NCBI RefSeq assembly: GCF_963675165.1
Contig: NC_087392.1
Span: 4,175,442-4,239,441, forward strand
Source of the DNA: Halichondria panicea
Taxonomy: Eukaryota > Porifera > Demospongiae > Suberitida > Halichondriidae
Reading direction: 5' to 3'
DNA: 64,000 nt
Positions within the stretch are counted from its first letter, which is position 1. Every line of letters begins with the position of its first letter. A model generated the notes under the pieces. The model was not told where the DNA came from. It made no database searches and was given only the letters and a program-made list of their open reading frames with translations. Made by a program: the position numbers and the translations under genes. This document shows positions 45,749 through 58,100 of this stretch, piece after piece.

Positions 45749-47110
45749 AATAAAAAACAACAGGCAGCAATTGCAAGATCATTTCTATGTAGCTAGCCTG
45801 TTAGTTCTCAGGTATAAGGTCACTGCATTGAGCATCAACGTAGCTACACATATTTGCTGACTTGACAATATTCGTAACACGTGATTGTTATTATGATTAC
45901 AGGCACTCGTGCAGTTACTGGCACAGACTCGTGATAATCATCAGTATCCATGGGATAATGCATTTATTGCTTGGAAACCAAAATGCAGGTTGAATCTGCG
46001 CATGCGCAATATGCGGTTGCTTTATCAACCAACGTAGCAACAAAATTGAGTTCTCCCAGTTGAAGACGAGTTTAAGAGAAAGAAAACAGCTAGAAAGACA
46101 AAGAAATAAGACTCTAGAACACCAAGAGAGCTTGCAGAAGGCTACTTAAAGATTTTGTAGAGAACAGACAAGAAAAAAAGACAAGAAAAACGTTGACAAC
46201 CAGCAACCTGTTTTGAAAATGGATAGTTCTGGAAGGATAAACAGCATGTGCTTGCTTTCTATCATGCTCCAGTGTATCAGAAGAGGAAACATGCACCGCC
46301 GCTATAGCTGAAGAAAAGTGTGACAACCGTTTTTGAAGCCAAAATGACTTTATACAAGCCTGAACAGGCTTATATGGTGGTGTAGTACACTTCTACATGT
46401 GCAATACTCCGCTCAAAGCACCCACTCCCAACACTGATGCCTGTTTGATGCATTAAATATGAACACTGACAACCTCCTGACCCTCAGCTTCACTGCAAAA
46501 AGAGCATAGAAGTGATACAGAGCATCAGAAAACAGGAAAAGAGACTGATAAACATTGCAATGCATGATTATAAGTGTGTAAACTATGTTTTTCTTGTTCT
46601 CTCACTGCTGAAAACGTTTTATTCCAAATAATAATCACTTCCTAGTGTGCAATAACAAGTGTGCAATAATACTTCCGGGTGTGCGATATGGAAAAATATC
46701 TGCACAGTCGGTGATGAGTCGCTTCCTGTGCAATTTGAATGTAAAACGCTGATGTCAGCACTTATTAAAAAGCAATAAGTAACAGTTATTACCCTATATA
46801 AATAAAAAACAACAGGCAGCAATTGCAAGATCATTTCTATGTAGCTAGCCTGTTAGTTCTCAGGTATAAAGTCACTGCATTGAGCATCAACGTAGCTACA
46901 CATATTTGCTGACTTGACAATATTCGTAACATGTGATTGTTATGTAACAGTTATTACCCTATATAAATAAAAAACAACAGGCAGCAATTGCAAGATCATT
47001 TCTATGTAGCTAGCCTGTTAGTTCTCAGGTATAAGGTCACTGCATTGAGCATCAACGTAGCTACACATATTTGCTGACTTGACAATATTCGTAACACGTG
47101 ATTGTTATGT
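45749..47110. repeat. 163-bp tandem repeat (three copies), one split by the 0.9-kb element
   Basis: Units start AATAAAAAACAACAGGCAGC at about 45750, 46803 and 46967. They end GTGATTGTTATGTAACAG, continuing TTATTACCCTATATA. The first copy is broken after GTGATTGTTAT by the element at about 45893-46775, which matches 27340-28265. A partial inverted copy follows at 47125-47150. Confidence 0.75.
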
Positions 47111-47149
47111 AACAGTTATTACCCTACATGTCGAATCAGCAAATATGTG

Positions 47150-49200
47150 TAGCTACGTGATGCTCAATACATGTTAGAAGTAAGCCTCGATCAAAACCGC
47201 GGGGAACACAGATCGGAACTCGAGGTCGCTTCCATTGCCTATCCCTTTCTTCTACATTGTACTGTATCTATAATATGGTTTAATACAGCTGAAATACACA
47301 TAGACTCGCAGCCACTCCGTTTTATCTGATATTGGACGGGGGCGGGAGAAAAGGGACTGGTGGCTTCATGGACTCTGGCAGAGGAGGTTGGACGCGCGTC
47401 ATCCACCTTCAGGTTTTATCACATGTGCTCATAAGAGTGTACGATTACGATTAGGCACCATTAGGCACCTCGATGCTCCACTGTTCTACAGGCTGTACAG
47501 AGACACTGCAAGTAGCCGGCCTAGGAGCACTCCCACCGCCCTCTCACCTTCCTTACACTGCTGAAAAGATTCCAAGATGCAGATTTTTTTACAAATTTTT
47601 TTAACAAGATTATGATATGTGTGAGCAGAGGAGGTCAAAGCATCATTAATCTGTTTCTCTTTAGCATTCTCTAGCTCTTACTTGCACTTTACATTCTCAC
47701 CTTTGACCTCAAAGGAATTCTATAATGGTCTACAGGGATATTTGCAGAGTTCTTCAATACTGCATGTATATACATGCATGTAGCGGGTATATTTCGAGGG
47801 TATAAATTTTCACGGAAATGCCTTTAGAAAGGTTTTCGCGGATTTAATTTTCGTGGATAGCAGCCTTTTTGCAGCATGCATCATGCATGTAATATTAAAT
47901 TCGCGGTTATAAAATTAATGTTCGCAGTACATGCTTAATCCGCGAAAACCACGAACATTTTACCTTCGAAATATACCCGCTATACGGTAATCTATGTTGC
48001 AACTCAATGTCTAGAGCGGAAGTGCCTGCCACGTGAACCGTTACGTGAATTCTGGCCTATTTACTTTTTTTAACTGGGAAAAAATCGACCATATAGGAAG
48101 GAGGTATGAAAGCCTTTGCACCACAGCTGAAGCTATCCTAAGAATCTTCTACTCATTTTGTGAGCTACTATTAGTCACATAGCCTGTGTTACAGAACTAT
48201 ATATATATATATATCCAGCTGGAGCTAAGAGAGATTTAAGCTGTTCGAAGCGCTCTGGACGTGACAAAGATGAATCGTCCCTACAGTAATCAAAGGCAGA
48301 AGTGATCATGAAAATGAGCTATCTAAAAGAGGAAAGGCGCAAGAGATAGTCTCACTGATAGATCTTGCAAATTTACTCAACACATTTGCAGCTTTGGTAA
48401 GCCTGCCAATATTTGGGATGAGATGCTGAGTGCCTCCTTAAACAATGCATGGTCATGAAAAGTGGCAGACATGCAATAAGGAAAATTGATGTTTCAAGTT
48501 GGAGATAGCCAAAAAGAGCTTCTTGTCTGCTAAAGAAGCTGCACAATGAATACTATCGAGTTTTGATGATACGAGTGGACCTGTAGATGAAAATTGTGCG
48601 TGTACGCAATCACAAGATCATCTTCAGTGCTGTCGGTGCTTAGAAAAGAAGTTATGTGATTGCCGCAGTACACTGCCAATTGACGTCGTAGTGATGATGT
48701 TCCACTTCAGACTCTTAGGATTATTAATATTTATACCACACTTACGTCACCACTAATTGGTCAACAGCTGTAGGATATATAGAATATTAGCATATAGCCC
48801 CAGGCATGCACAGTTTTTCAAGTTGTTTTTTAGTTTTTCATTTGTTCAAGAAAGTAAGCAAAGAGAAAAGAGCCATGCTTGACAGTAGTACTAAGACTTA
48901 AAGCGACGGCAGAAACACAGAAGGTGCTCTTCAACAAGATGGCTATAAGCTTCCATGGATCCATGGGTGCGGTTTAGATACAAAAAGAGCTTGCAACTCC
49001 AGTACGGGACGTCGAATGGTCAACACTTGGACCAAGGAAGCTCTTGAGCATCTGTAGGAGTCGACGTGTTGCTCAACTAGCTCTTTGACGGCTGCAAAAT
49101 TCGGTATAGTCTTGTTCTTTTTTGCAGTCTGCATCGTGGATTGAATTGTTGCTAGGGGGAGGTCCTTTTATAGTGCTGCGGTCACGTGGTATAAGTCAGA
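47150..49200. other. Intergenic stretch, mostly unassigned
   Basis: 47155-47250 resembles the end of the inverted-repeat element at 24.1-24.6 kb. 47781-47989 is a MITE with TAGCGGGTATATTTCGAGGG / CCTTCGAAATATACCCGCTA ends. 48090-49140 reads like very old decayed coding sequence with no frame I can assign; the 63-codon frame at 48943-49134 (-) has no recognisable domain. Confidence 0.4.
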
Positions 49201-49201
49201 T

Positions 49202-49312
49202 ATGTCACACCTACTCGGAGGATATGCACCCCATATATCTTCCGCTACCATGGTTACATAACCACGGTAGCGGAGGATATATGGGTGCATATCCTCCTCT
49301 TAGGTGTGGTAT
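49202..49312. mobile_element. Perfect hairpin of about 110 bp
   Basis: The left arm has CACACCTACTCGGAGGATAT and CTTCCGCTACCATGG. The right arm has CCACGGTAGCGGAGGATAT and ATATCCTCCTCTTAGGTGTG. Arms are about 50 bp with almost no loop. It is likely a minimal MITE. Confidence 0.7.
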
Positions 49313-49520
49313 ATCCTATACATGTTGTGTTAATAATAACGTTGTGATTCTGTACTACCAAAATCATCAAAATCACCACTGTACTATGTACACAGCAAAA
49401 TAAAATGCAGCAATGATAAAATGATTGTTGTACATACATTTTATTTTATATAGCTGTAGTATTAGTCAGAGTTACAATGTACAAAGATAGATGCATTCTA
49501 AATGTGCTGCATTATTGAAC

Positions 49521-49976
49521 CAAGAGTGCATAAGAAGAGAAGAGTGTCAAACTACTGATACCTCTACATTAAAACTGTGAACAAAGTAATATGACTTGCA
49601 CGTGATGAAGTATTGTAAACTTACTAGTAATCTCTTAGTAAATGTTGACCGTCACGTTTTTAGGGGTGTGGTAATTGAACAATGACATTTGATTCTAGTC
49701 GTTTGTGTTCAACGTTCAGAGCTGCTCACTGCACACTGATAAGAGACGATCTCTTCACAAAAATCATCTAAATAGAGACAAAAGTCGGGTTGATCCTCTT
49801 CACTTGCACTCTTCACTCACTGTTAACAAATTCTGTGCGTTGCGTAATTATGCGCAAACGTCATCAATTGCGAGTTGCTCACGTGCAATTGACAGGATGT
49901 CACATTACTTTGTGCACAGTTTTTGTGTACAGGTAATCGCAGTAGTTCGACACTCTTCTCTTCTTATGCACTCTTG
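49521..49976. mobile_element. 456-bp hAT-like TIR element with 7-8-bp target duplication
   Basis: The ends are CAAGAGTGCATAAGAAGAG and CTCTTCTTATGCACTCTTG, with similarity extending about 40 bp. The duplication ATTGAAC is at 49514-49520 and 49977-49983. It is a non-autonomous copy and serves as the empty reference for the insertion in its sister at 37121-38315. Confidence 0.85.
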
Positions 49977-50579
49977 ATTGAACTGTATACACCAGAGTGC
50001 AAAAGTGTGGGTGGATGGCTAAATCGCTCACGTGATGAAATAACTCTATATGTTTTGTTCCACTGCATGGCACTTGAAGGCAGAGTATGAATATCGTTAT
50101 GTTTGCTGACAACTGCATGGCTCAGGGGTGCGATATAAAGAAATTAATTGTCTAGCTTGACTCTTGACTACATCTAGCTATAACCGTTTTCGGATGCAAG
50201 AAAGACCCCAGAGTTCTTAGAGAAAGTAGAAGGATACTGCAGCCTATAATACAAGATTTAGCAGAGGCAGAAATAATTATAGTCTTGTCAGCTAAATTGA
50301 GCTGTAAGGTTTCCCACTTGAACGCTGTAATCTGATTGGGTTTGTAAGTTTTATGCAGCTGGAACAAAAACGTATATTGTTGTGAACCACTCGCAGAGTT
50401 GTACTCCGCCCAACTAGACAGACACACACACAGTCAGCTTTACTGTATCCCTCGTGCGGTTACGCCTCGAGGTATAACGATGTGTGGTTTTCACACAAGT
50501 GCGCAAGTGTGATTATAAACTCTCGTTAATCCGGTCACTCTTGGGACAAGAGTGCAGCTTGGCCGGAATAGCGAGGTGG

Positions 50580-51300
50580 CTGTACAGTAGACTCTCGGCT
50601 CTCTAAAGTACGGCCACCTCGATATATACCAGCCATTTGATTTGGCATGGATTGCTAGCTATATGTTTACTGCACAAAACTCACCCTGAAATACGGCCAC
50701 TCGCTATTCCGTATACTGGCCAGTGCTGGCTGCCCCAAACTAATACGTTTGTTACGGCCGGATATGACATTTTGGGAGTGGTTCGGCAGATAAATTAAAT
50801 AGAGAGCAGAATGACTCATTATCCTTCATTATCCTCGAGACAAGAACCGCAAAAGTAGTCATTAGATTCGACGTAAGGTCGTTTTTAGGCTGCGGCTATT
50901 TTCCAAAATACAGCCACCTTGCTATTCCGGCCAAGCTGCACTGTCCCAAGAGTGATCGAGGAGTCTACTGTATTTCAGAAAATAGCCACTAAAAAACGAA
51001 CTCACCTCGAATCTTACTAGAATCTATAATGACTAATTTTTGCGGTTCTGTCTCGAGGATAATGAAGGATAATGAATCATTTCTGCTCTTTCTTTAATAA
51101 ACCACACCCAAAGCGTCATATCCGGCCGTAACAAACGTACATTGAAAACCTAGTTTGGGGCAGCCAGTACTGGCCAGTACATGGAATAGTGAGTGGCCGC
51201 ATTTCAGGGTGAGTTTTGCGCAGTACCATCTAGTCAGCAATCCGTGCCAAACCAAATGGCCAGTATATCGAGGTGGCTGTATATATAGATTTGTTGCCTT
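50580..51300. repeat. Large imperfect palindrome, arms about 330 bp
   Basis: The left arm carries CCACCTCGATATATACCAGC, CAAAACTCACCCTGAAATAC, GTTACGGCCGGATATGAC and TCATTATCCTTCATTATCC in order. The right arm carries the inverses in reverse order. The centre is near 50940-50960. The motif for an uncharged TTGGCCGGAATAGCGAG recurs around it (50565 and 50920 inverted). No coding region is seen. Confidence 0.75.
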
Positions 51301-51528
51301 TTGACCTCTGAGATCAAAGGAATAGCAGTGCCAGTATATGACATATTGCACTGGGGCAAAGTGACCTTTTGAGACCTGAGCCCAACCTCCACTCAATACC
51401 GCAAATCGCTGCAAGAACTTTAGGCTTGAGAGGGGACCAGGCGTACTTTAAAGAGCCGGAATAGCGAGACTCTACTGTAGTTGTTCCCTGCATATAATCA
51501 TGAGGGCAAGCATGCAAAACCATGCACA

Positions 51529-51720
51529 TACCGTATAGCGGGTATATTTCGAGGGTATTAATGTTCCTCGCTGATCAAGCATCTACTGCGAACATTTATA
51601 CCCACAAATTTAATATTGCATGCATAAAGGCTGCTATTCAGCGAAAATTAAATCCGCGAAAACCTTTCTAACGGTCATTCCATGAAAGTTTATACCCTCG
51701 AAATATACCTGCTATACGGT
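51529..51720. mobile_element. MITE with TACCGTATAGCGGG ends
   Basis: The left end TACCGTATAGCGGGTATATT and the right end AATATACCTGCTATACGGT are inverses. The interior is GCGAAAATTAAATCCGCGAA-type sequence, shared with 47781-47989. Confidence 0.8.
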
Positions 51721-51889
51721 GTAGCTTGTATACTATGTTTAGAACTGTACATGTTCAGAGCTATTTCCTGTCATGCTTCATCAATGTATATATATGCTTA
51801 TAACTACTGTTTGACGTCACTGTTGCTATAGCTATGCAATAAATTCTTATCATTAGTAAAAAAAAGCGATGGCCGATTCAAGCATGCGT

Positions 51890-52630
51890 CTATGATTCGA
51901 TGTGTTGTATCAACTCGATTTTATTGGTAGGGATCGACTCGATGTGTTTTATCAACTCGATTTATCGACTTCTTCTGGTAAGGATCGACTCGATGTGTTT
52001 CATCGGATCGTAGGATTAGCCTCGATTCCAGGCCGCTGGGAAGAAGACAGAATTTAGAGGGCGGCCTGAAATCGAGGCTATCTACTAGAACATATCGAGT
52101 CAATCCTTACCAGAAGAAGTTATCCCGGCTAGTACTATATACTAAGTAGCAACGAAGGCTCCAGACAATACACAGAGACTCTTAAGGCCACAGGCACGCC
52201 TGAAGGAGGTCACAGCACTGTCAGCAGCTTACTTGTTATGTTTCATGAAGTCAAGTCTCAAGTAGACAAGCATTAGTGATTAATTAACTGTGACCCAGGT
52301 TGCTGTGACCTCCTGCAGGAGTCCTAGAAGGTCCCTACTCTAGGCGTCTCTGTGCACCTTCGTTGCTAGAGTGCAGTCATAGGCTTAGATAGCCTCAATT
52401 CCAGGCCGCCCTCTAAATTCGCTTTCTTCTTCCCAGCGGCCTGGAATCGATCTCGATCGATAAAACACATCGAGTCGATCCTTACCAGAAGAAGTCGATA
52501 AATCGAGTTGATAAAACACATCGAGTCGATCCCTACCAATACAATCGAGTTGATACAACACATCGAGTCGATCCCTACCAGATGAAGTCGATAAAATCGA
52601 GTTGATAAAACACATCGAGTCGATTTATCC
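51890..52630. repeat. TCGA-rich satellite in inverted halves around two foldback elements
   Basis: The left half (51895-52005) reads GGATCGACTCGATGTGTT then TATCAACTCGATTTATCGAC repeated. The right half (52455-52625) is the inverse, with about four units of roughly 50 bp. Between them lie TAGCCTCG-family hairpins at 52017-52080 and 52390-52450, facing each other, and an inner inverted pair AGCAACGAAGG / CCTTCGTTGCT (52147 and 52360). The whole is one nested inverted structure. Confidence 0.75.
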
Positions 52631-52971
52631 TTCTAGTTTGGGACACCAACACATGGTATTTTGTATCGCCATTTTGAAACAAAAGGCTCACCATAATTAT
52701 ATTTATGAAAGCTGATTAATTCACTAAAATGTATGCTATAGGAGTACGGTTGTCGGACCTCTTTTGCGCTTGCTTACACATATCAACAGACACTCTTATG
52801 ATGTCAGCACCATAAGTGTATTTATGCACTCTGTGATTGCTATGATAAGTACGTAGTACGACGCTAATACTGGACAATGTAGCCTTGTGCATTGTCTATA
52901 GAAGTGCGTGCATGGGAGTCGGATACTCCTATTCATGCACTCCTGACGGTAGCTAGACTATAATAGCTTAC

Positions 52972-54225
52972 ACATTTCAACGTTAAGGACTGTACATGAC
53001 TTCCATACTCCTCTATCAATACTGCTCTATCGGCACTCATTTTCAGAATATGTTGTCTCTGTACTTCTCGAAACTCCAACTGGCTTCTTGTTTGTTCTTG
53101 AAGCTTCGATACCTCTTCTTTTAATGATATAATATCTGCATCCTAAAATTAATGGACAAAAAGAGTAAAATTTATACTACAGAATCGTGTGCTCTGTATA
53201 ATAATAATTGTGTGTGCAGACATGCATATACAGGACATGCAGTGATTAAGACAGTAAAAGTATTCACTCACTTTTTCTTTACCAAGTATCTTTGAAAAAT
53301 CTCCACTTATTCGTGGATTCCGTGATGCCAGTTGTTTCAGGTGAATACAAAGTTTCGACGTAGATGGGCGACTTTGTGGGTTGTCAAAGAGACAATTTTT
53401 AATCAAAGGCAAAAGACAACTGTTTTGAGCTTGTTCAATAGCCACTCTTCGCTTAGCAATTTGTATCTCTCCATTTTGTACCTCTCTAACCGAAGGTGCT
53501 ATTTCGTGAGCAAAAGGGAACTTTTGAGTAGCCGTGTAAAGAGCAACTGCACCAAACGAGAAGATGTCGAATGACTGGTCATATTGTGGATTCGGTTGAA
53601 GAGCTTCGGGTGGCATGTAAGCAAATGCTCCAGGCTGGCCAGCAGTGTGTGCTTGAAATGCAGACATTTGAAAAATTTTAGATGCTCCCAAATCAGCTAT
53701 CTTCGCTTTTCCTTCTCCAGAGATTAGGACATTACCAGCAGAGAGATCTCGGTGGATAACAGAAGGTGTGCGGTTGTGAAGATACATAAGACCATATGCC
53801 ACGTCCAATAGAAATGATACTTTGATCGATTCAGAAATCTCTTTATATGCTTCCACAAACTTCCCTAAATCCCACTGAAGCCTCTCGACAATCAAAGCCA
53901 ACTCTCCACTATACATCCCATAGTGGATACCCAAAAATTGAACTATGTTCGGATGCCTCAACTGACAGTGAAGGGTGCACTCGTCTCGAAACTTGGATCG
54001 TATAGCATCCACACCTTCTTCGTCTAGTTTCATTGGTCCCTTGAACTGCTGCTGATAGCCTATGAGGATATCGTGAAGACATTTGGCTACACATGGAACA
54101 CCATAGACTTCGACTTCATACACAGCTCCAAAAGAGCCCCTCCCCCTCTCAGTAGCATCCTCCAAACCAATCACGTCTTGTATCTCGTAAGCTGCCAAAT
54201 CATCATGGGTTCCAACTTCTGCCAT
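52972..54225 (-). CDS. TKL-type protein kinase with C-terminal coiled coil
   Basis: Exons 53272-54225 (318 codons) and 52972-53142 (57 codons) join in phase 0; a further exon at 45227-45505 may follow. The kinase fold shows a glycine loop GRGSFGAVY (residues 28-36), VAK with Lys48, HRDLSAGN (Asp160), DLG in place of DFG (Asp178), MPPEAL (APE-like) and SFGAVALY. All catalytic residues are present, so it should phosphorylate Ser/Thr or Tyr; the DLG variant is common in TKL and plant-like kinases. The second exon is coiled coil (SLKEEVSKLQEQTRSQLEF). The start is the ATG of MAEVGTHDD, conserved in the paralogue at 27264. The frame is open further upstream, but that DNA is one arm of a palindrome. 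It lies just downstream of the CAP-Gly gene on the same strand. Confidence 0.8.
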
Positions 54226-54229
54226 AGCT

Positions 54230-54605
54230 AATACCAAGAGTTTATGATAAAGAGAGAGTATCGAACCATAGATTGAGTATAATCTATGATCGAACGTAGG
54301 CGGCATACTGTACATCAGATGTATGTGGAGAGTAACGTGACTTCCTGTATCTGTCACAAGCTTGGAATTTGCACACTGACCAATCCAGTGTGGGTGATGT
54401 AATCTATCAAGAAAGTAGATTACATCACCCACACTTGGATGGGTTGATAGATTACATCACCCACGCTTGGATTGGTCAGTGTGCAAATTCCAAGCTTGTG
54501 ACAGATACAGGAAGTCACGTTACTCTCCGCATACATCTGAGATGTACAGTATGCCTACGTTCGATACTCTCTCTCTATCATAAACTCTTGCTAATACCAG
54601 GAATA
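54230..54605. repeat. Inverted duplication directly upstream of the kinase start
   Basis: The left arm (about 54231-54395) and right arm (about 54455-54600) are inverses over about 150 bp, with phrases CTCTTGGTATTAG, GTATCGAACGTAGGC-type and CAAGCTTGGAATTTGCACAC. A central stretch repeats GATTACATCACCCAC three times. The kinase promoter or 5' UTR must lie in or beyond it. Confidence 0.8.
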
Positions 54606-54607
54606 CA

Positions 54608-54920
54608 TACTCTAGAGTTGGGCGTGGCTCGACCGTCTCCTGACGGGAGGTCGGGGTTGCAAGCCTATCTGGGATTTGTTCTGCAGTAAACACTGCCATG
54701 AATATTCTTTTTCTCAAGTGGGTGTTAACCGACATGATGACGTGTAAACCACAGCATACTGCATGCGGTTTCGCAACTAGATGCAAACTGAAGTGTAACC
54801 AAGCACGTGAAAAATGCTGCAATCTGATAGGGCGCCACTATAGTGGCGCTAGAACAAATCCCAGATAGGTTTGCAACCGGACCTCCCGTCAGGGAGACGG
54901 TCGGGCCACGCCCAACTACA
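54608..54920. mobile_element. TIR element of about 310 bp
   Basis: The inverted ends are AGTTGGGCGTGGC and GCCACGCCCAACT, continuing through CCGTCTCCTGACGGGAGGTC and TATCTGGGATTTGTTCT. Arms are about 65 bp. No clear target duplication was found. Confidence 0.75.
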
Positions 54921-55177
54921 TGTACTCCTGCTAATACTCTATTGTTAACTAGCTTAGCTCCGCCCACTTTTCTCGGTGGGGCATACACTTCGATTAATCA
55001 CCGCGGGTGAATTCCAAAACAGACAAAAGTAATAATGAACACCATAATTATGAATAATTATACCTCCAAGGGCGTATAACGCCCGCCAGTTCAAACAAAC
55101 TTGTAACAAACAACAAACAAAAACAACAACAAACAACAAAAGAAACACGAATACTTATTACTATGACTATAAAACAG

Positions 55178-58100
55178 TTAGACGTAAGCTGACTCCATTT
55201 CTACAAACACCTTTGTCACTGGCACATAGAGAGCATAGCCCATAGGTCTGCGTGTGTGTGTGGGGGGGGAGGGCATTGCATTAATGCTTGCAACTTGCAT
55301 GTTGCCAAGAGAGATTGAGTGGGTAGAACACAATCATGTCAGTGTTGTACAAGGCTAAGGTTTAAATACTAACAGCATGAATGTACATGTAAGTACATTG
55401 TATTTGTATTCTCATGCACTCACGATTTGAAATATCTCTTCCCATTCTTCTTGCAGGTGCCATCGTTGTCCCCAGAAGAGATGCTTGCCCCTGACCCACT
55501 GGGCTCTGTGCGGGATGGTTCATACATGTTTACAGGAGAGGGTAGCAGTCAGTTTGACTGTAATTACCAATAATCTGATTATCTCCTATGTTATACCATA
55601 TAGCGCGAGGGGTTTTATTTTCTCTGTTTTCGTGAGTTAGCAATGCTATTCCCACGAAATTGTTCTTTACTTACGTGCAAAGAAAAACGTGGCCTGGGTA
55701 TAAAGCAGTCAACCCACGAAATTTATTCAACGAAATATTTTTAAGAGGCCATTCCACAAAATTTAAGTGCCTCGATTTAACATTTAGTGCTATACGGTAG
55801 ACAGTATTTAATGCTTTGGTCGGATAGACTAAGCTACATGTACATTTACAGTGTACTGTGCAGTATATTAAAGTAAAACTACATGAACTTTTACAAGCTG
55901 AAATACGATGGAGGTGCGAAAATTCATTCACTAAAATAGAAACTTACTTGATACCCGACAGTCCATTTGTATTCCTGCCAGTTCCTTTCCACATACCTCC
56001 CCTACAAACATCAGTGTTCCCTGCTCAAACTCCTCCCCCCTCTTGATCACCACCCTCGGCTTGTTTTTGGCATTCAACGCCCCACGAGGTCTACCGATGC
56101 TCATAACTTTAGTACCTTCACTCGTCTTCACGTCCGCCATTTCAAACGAGGATGATTCTTTGTACTGCTTTGCTCGACTGCCTGATGTTGTACGCTTTCG
56201 ATGTGCTTTAGAAGGTTCCATATTTAGAGAAGCTAAATCAGTTTCGAGCTGAGATGTTTGCGGGTCTTCAGGCCGGAAGTGATGATCGTCTGTGTATGCT
56301 TGTGGGTGATAGTCGCTGGTAGGAGAGCCTGTTTGGTCACTAGGGGGGTAAGGGGAGCTGTAAGAGGCTGTATCGGACTGGTCGTCATGGTCGCTTGAAG
56401 GAAAATGGGGTGATTTAAGAATTAACCCTTTCCAATCTGCAAGCTGTTTCTCGATATCTTTACATCTCTTTTTCGACTGGTTTCGCTCTTCTCTATATCT
56501 GTAAATTTTGTCGTCTGTGCGACTTTGCTCCTCTTCCAGCCGGGCTACATTTTGCTGGAACTCGTTTATAATTCTCTCAGATTGCTCAGTAGCTTCACGT
56601 AAATTTTCTATGGCTTCTTGTCTTCCAACCTCAGAAACAGCTAACTGCTGTTCAAGAGCTTCTATTTGCGTGCGGGCCTGATCTCTTTCCAATTTGTACC
56701 TGTTCATTCTGCTTTGGATGCTGACAAGCATATCGGGGTTAGTAGCATCATTGAGCTTTGTCTGCATCTCACGATTTGTATCCTCGTTCATTGCTAACAC
56801 ACTCTCAACTTCTTCACAACGAGCTTTCAGAGTGTCGTATTCAAGCCTCAATTTCCTGTAGCTCTCAGGGTTGCTTCCTTCTCGCATTAGGGCATTCTCA
56901 CGAAGCATTGATGCTCTTTCCTCTCGTAAGGGCTGAACCTCATTCTCAAGGCCTATTCGTGTCTGTTGTAAGTCATGATATCGTGCCAACAAAGTGTCGT
57001 ACTCGATTGCTTTCCGAGCAATTTCAGGGTCAGCTTTCTCTGAGCTATCAAGAAGTGTCTGGAACTGACTGGTGAGGTCTCGGTTGTCTGCAGTTAGTCG
57101 TCTTATCTCCTCTTCTTGCTGAGCTGTGCGTTCTCTGAGGTGCTCAATTTCGTCTTTGAGTGGAGTTACATTCTCAAACTCCTCCTGGTAGGCACTCACT
57201 TTCTCTCGCAATGTGGCCAACTCAAGTTCCTATGAGAGAGCAAAAGCAAATTTAGTACCATATGCTCAACTTTTAATGGTCACACAAGTTTGACCATCAC
57301 TACCCGTCTACACAACGAATAGTTTCTTTTGGGCTAACTAGATTTAAGTAAGAGGTAAGACCAGTCATATCATATTATTATATAATTATACATAAACACA
57401 TTTTACAAGACTTACAAGTCGATTTTGTGATCCTCCTCTCCCCAGTTTCAGCACTCTTATCTCCTCATCTTTCCGGGCCAGTTCCTGCACAAATCTCTCG
57501 TTCTGCACTCGATACTCTTCTATCTCTGCTGAAATCCCCATGCTCGTATATTGCACATTGGAAATGGTGTCTGACGTTGATGAGATTTTTGTTTGGAGTT
57601 CAGCCAATGCTTCAGCATGCTCCAATTGTTGTTTCTTGGCAAAAGCAGATATGTGGATCAAGTCCTGATCAGCCATCATTCCTCCAGAACCCTGAGATGC
57701 ACCCTGGCTACGCATGTACTGGAGGAAGAGCAATAAATTCTTATTTTGTGTGCATGATTACTTACTACACATATGCATTAGTAGGGTACATGCTACTGTT
57801 ATGCAAATATTATAATACATGTATCATACATGTATCTAGTCAGTTTGAGCACCTATACATGTACATTTATTTTCAACAAGTATAACTAGTCGGTTAGAGT
57901 TATGCCATCTTTAAAGACCTCAGCACAGTTTGGAGGTGTTCACGAAACTACAAGTACCTTTGACTGATCATTGATGGTCTCGGCATACTCCAAGAGCTGA
58001 TGCTCCAGAGCAGTGTTCCTATCCTTGAGCTCCTGGAGCTCTTTCTCCAGGTCAGCTGAACCAGTCGATGTAGTGTCCTTCTCTGTCCTCAGAGTGTCCA

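Noticed and set aside
48943-49134. 63-codon minus-strand frame starting MQTAKKNKT
   Set aside because: There is no domain, no splice context and no paralogue. It is probably chance or ancient transposon decay.
54226-54432. Upstream extension of the kinase frame (MGDVIYFLDRLHHPH...)
   Set aside because: It lies in a palindromic repeat arm absent from the paralogue. The conserved start MAEVGT is preferred.
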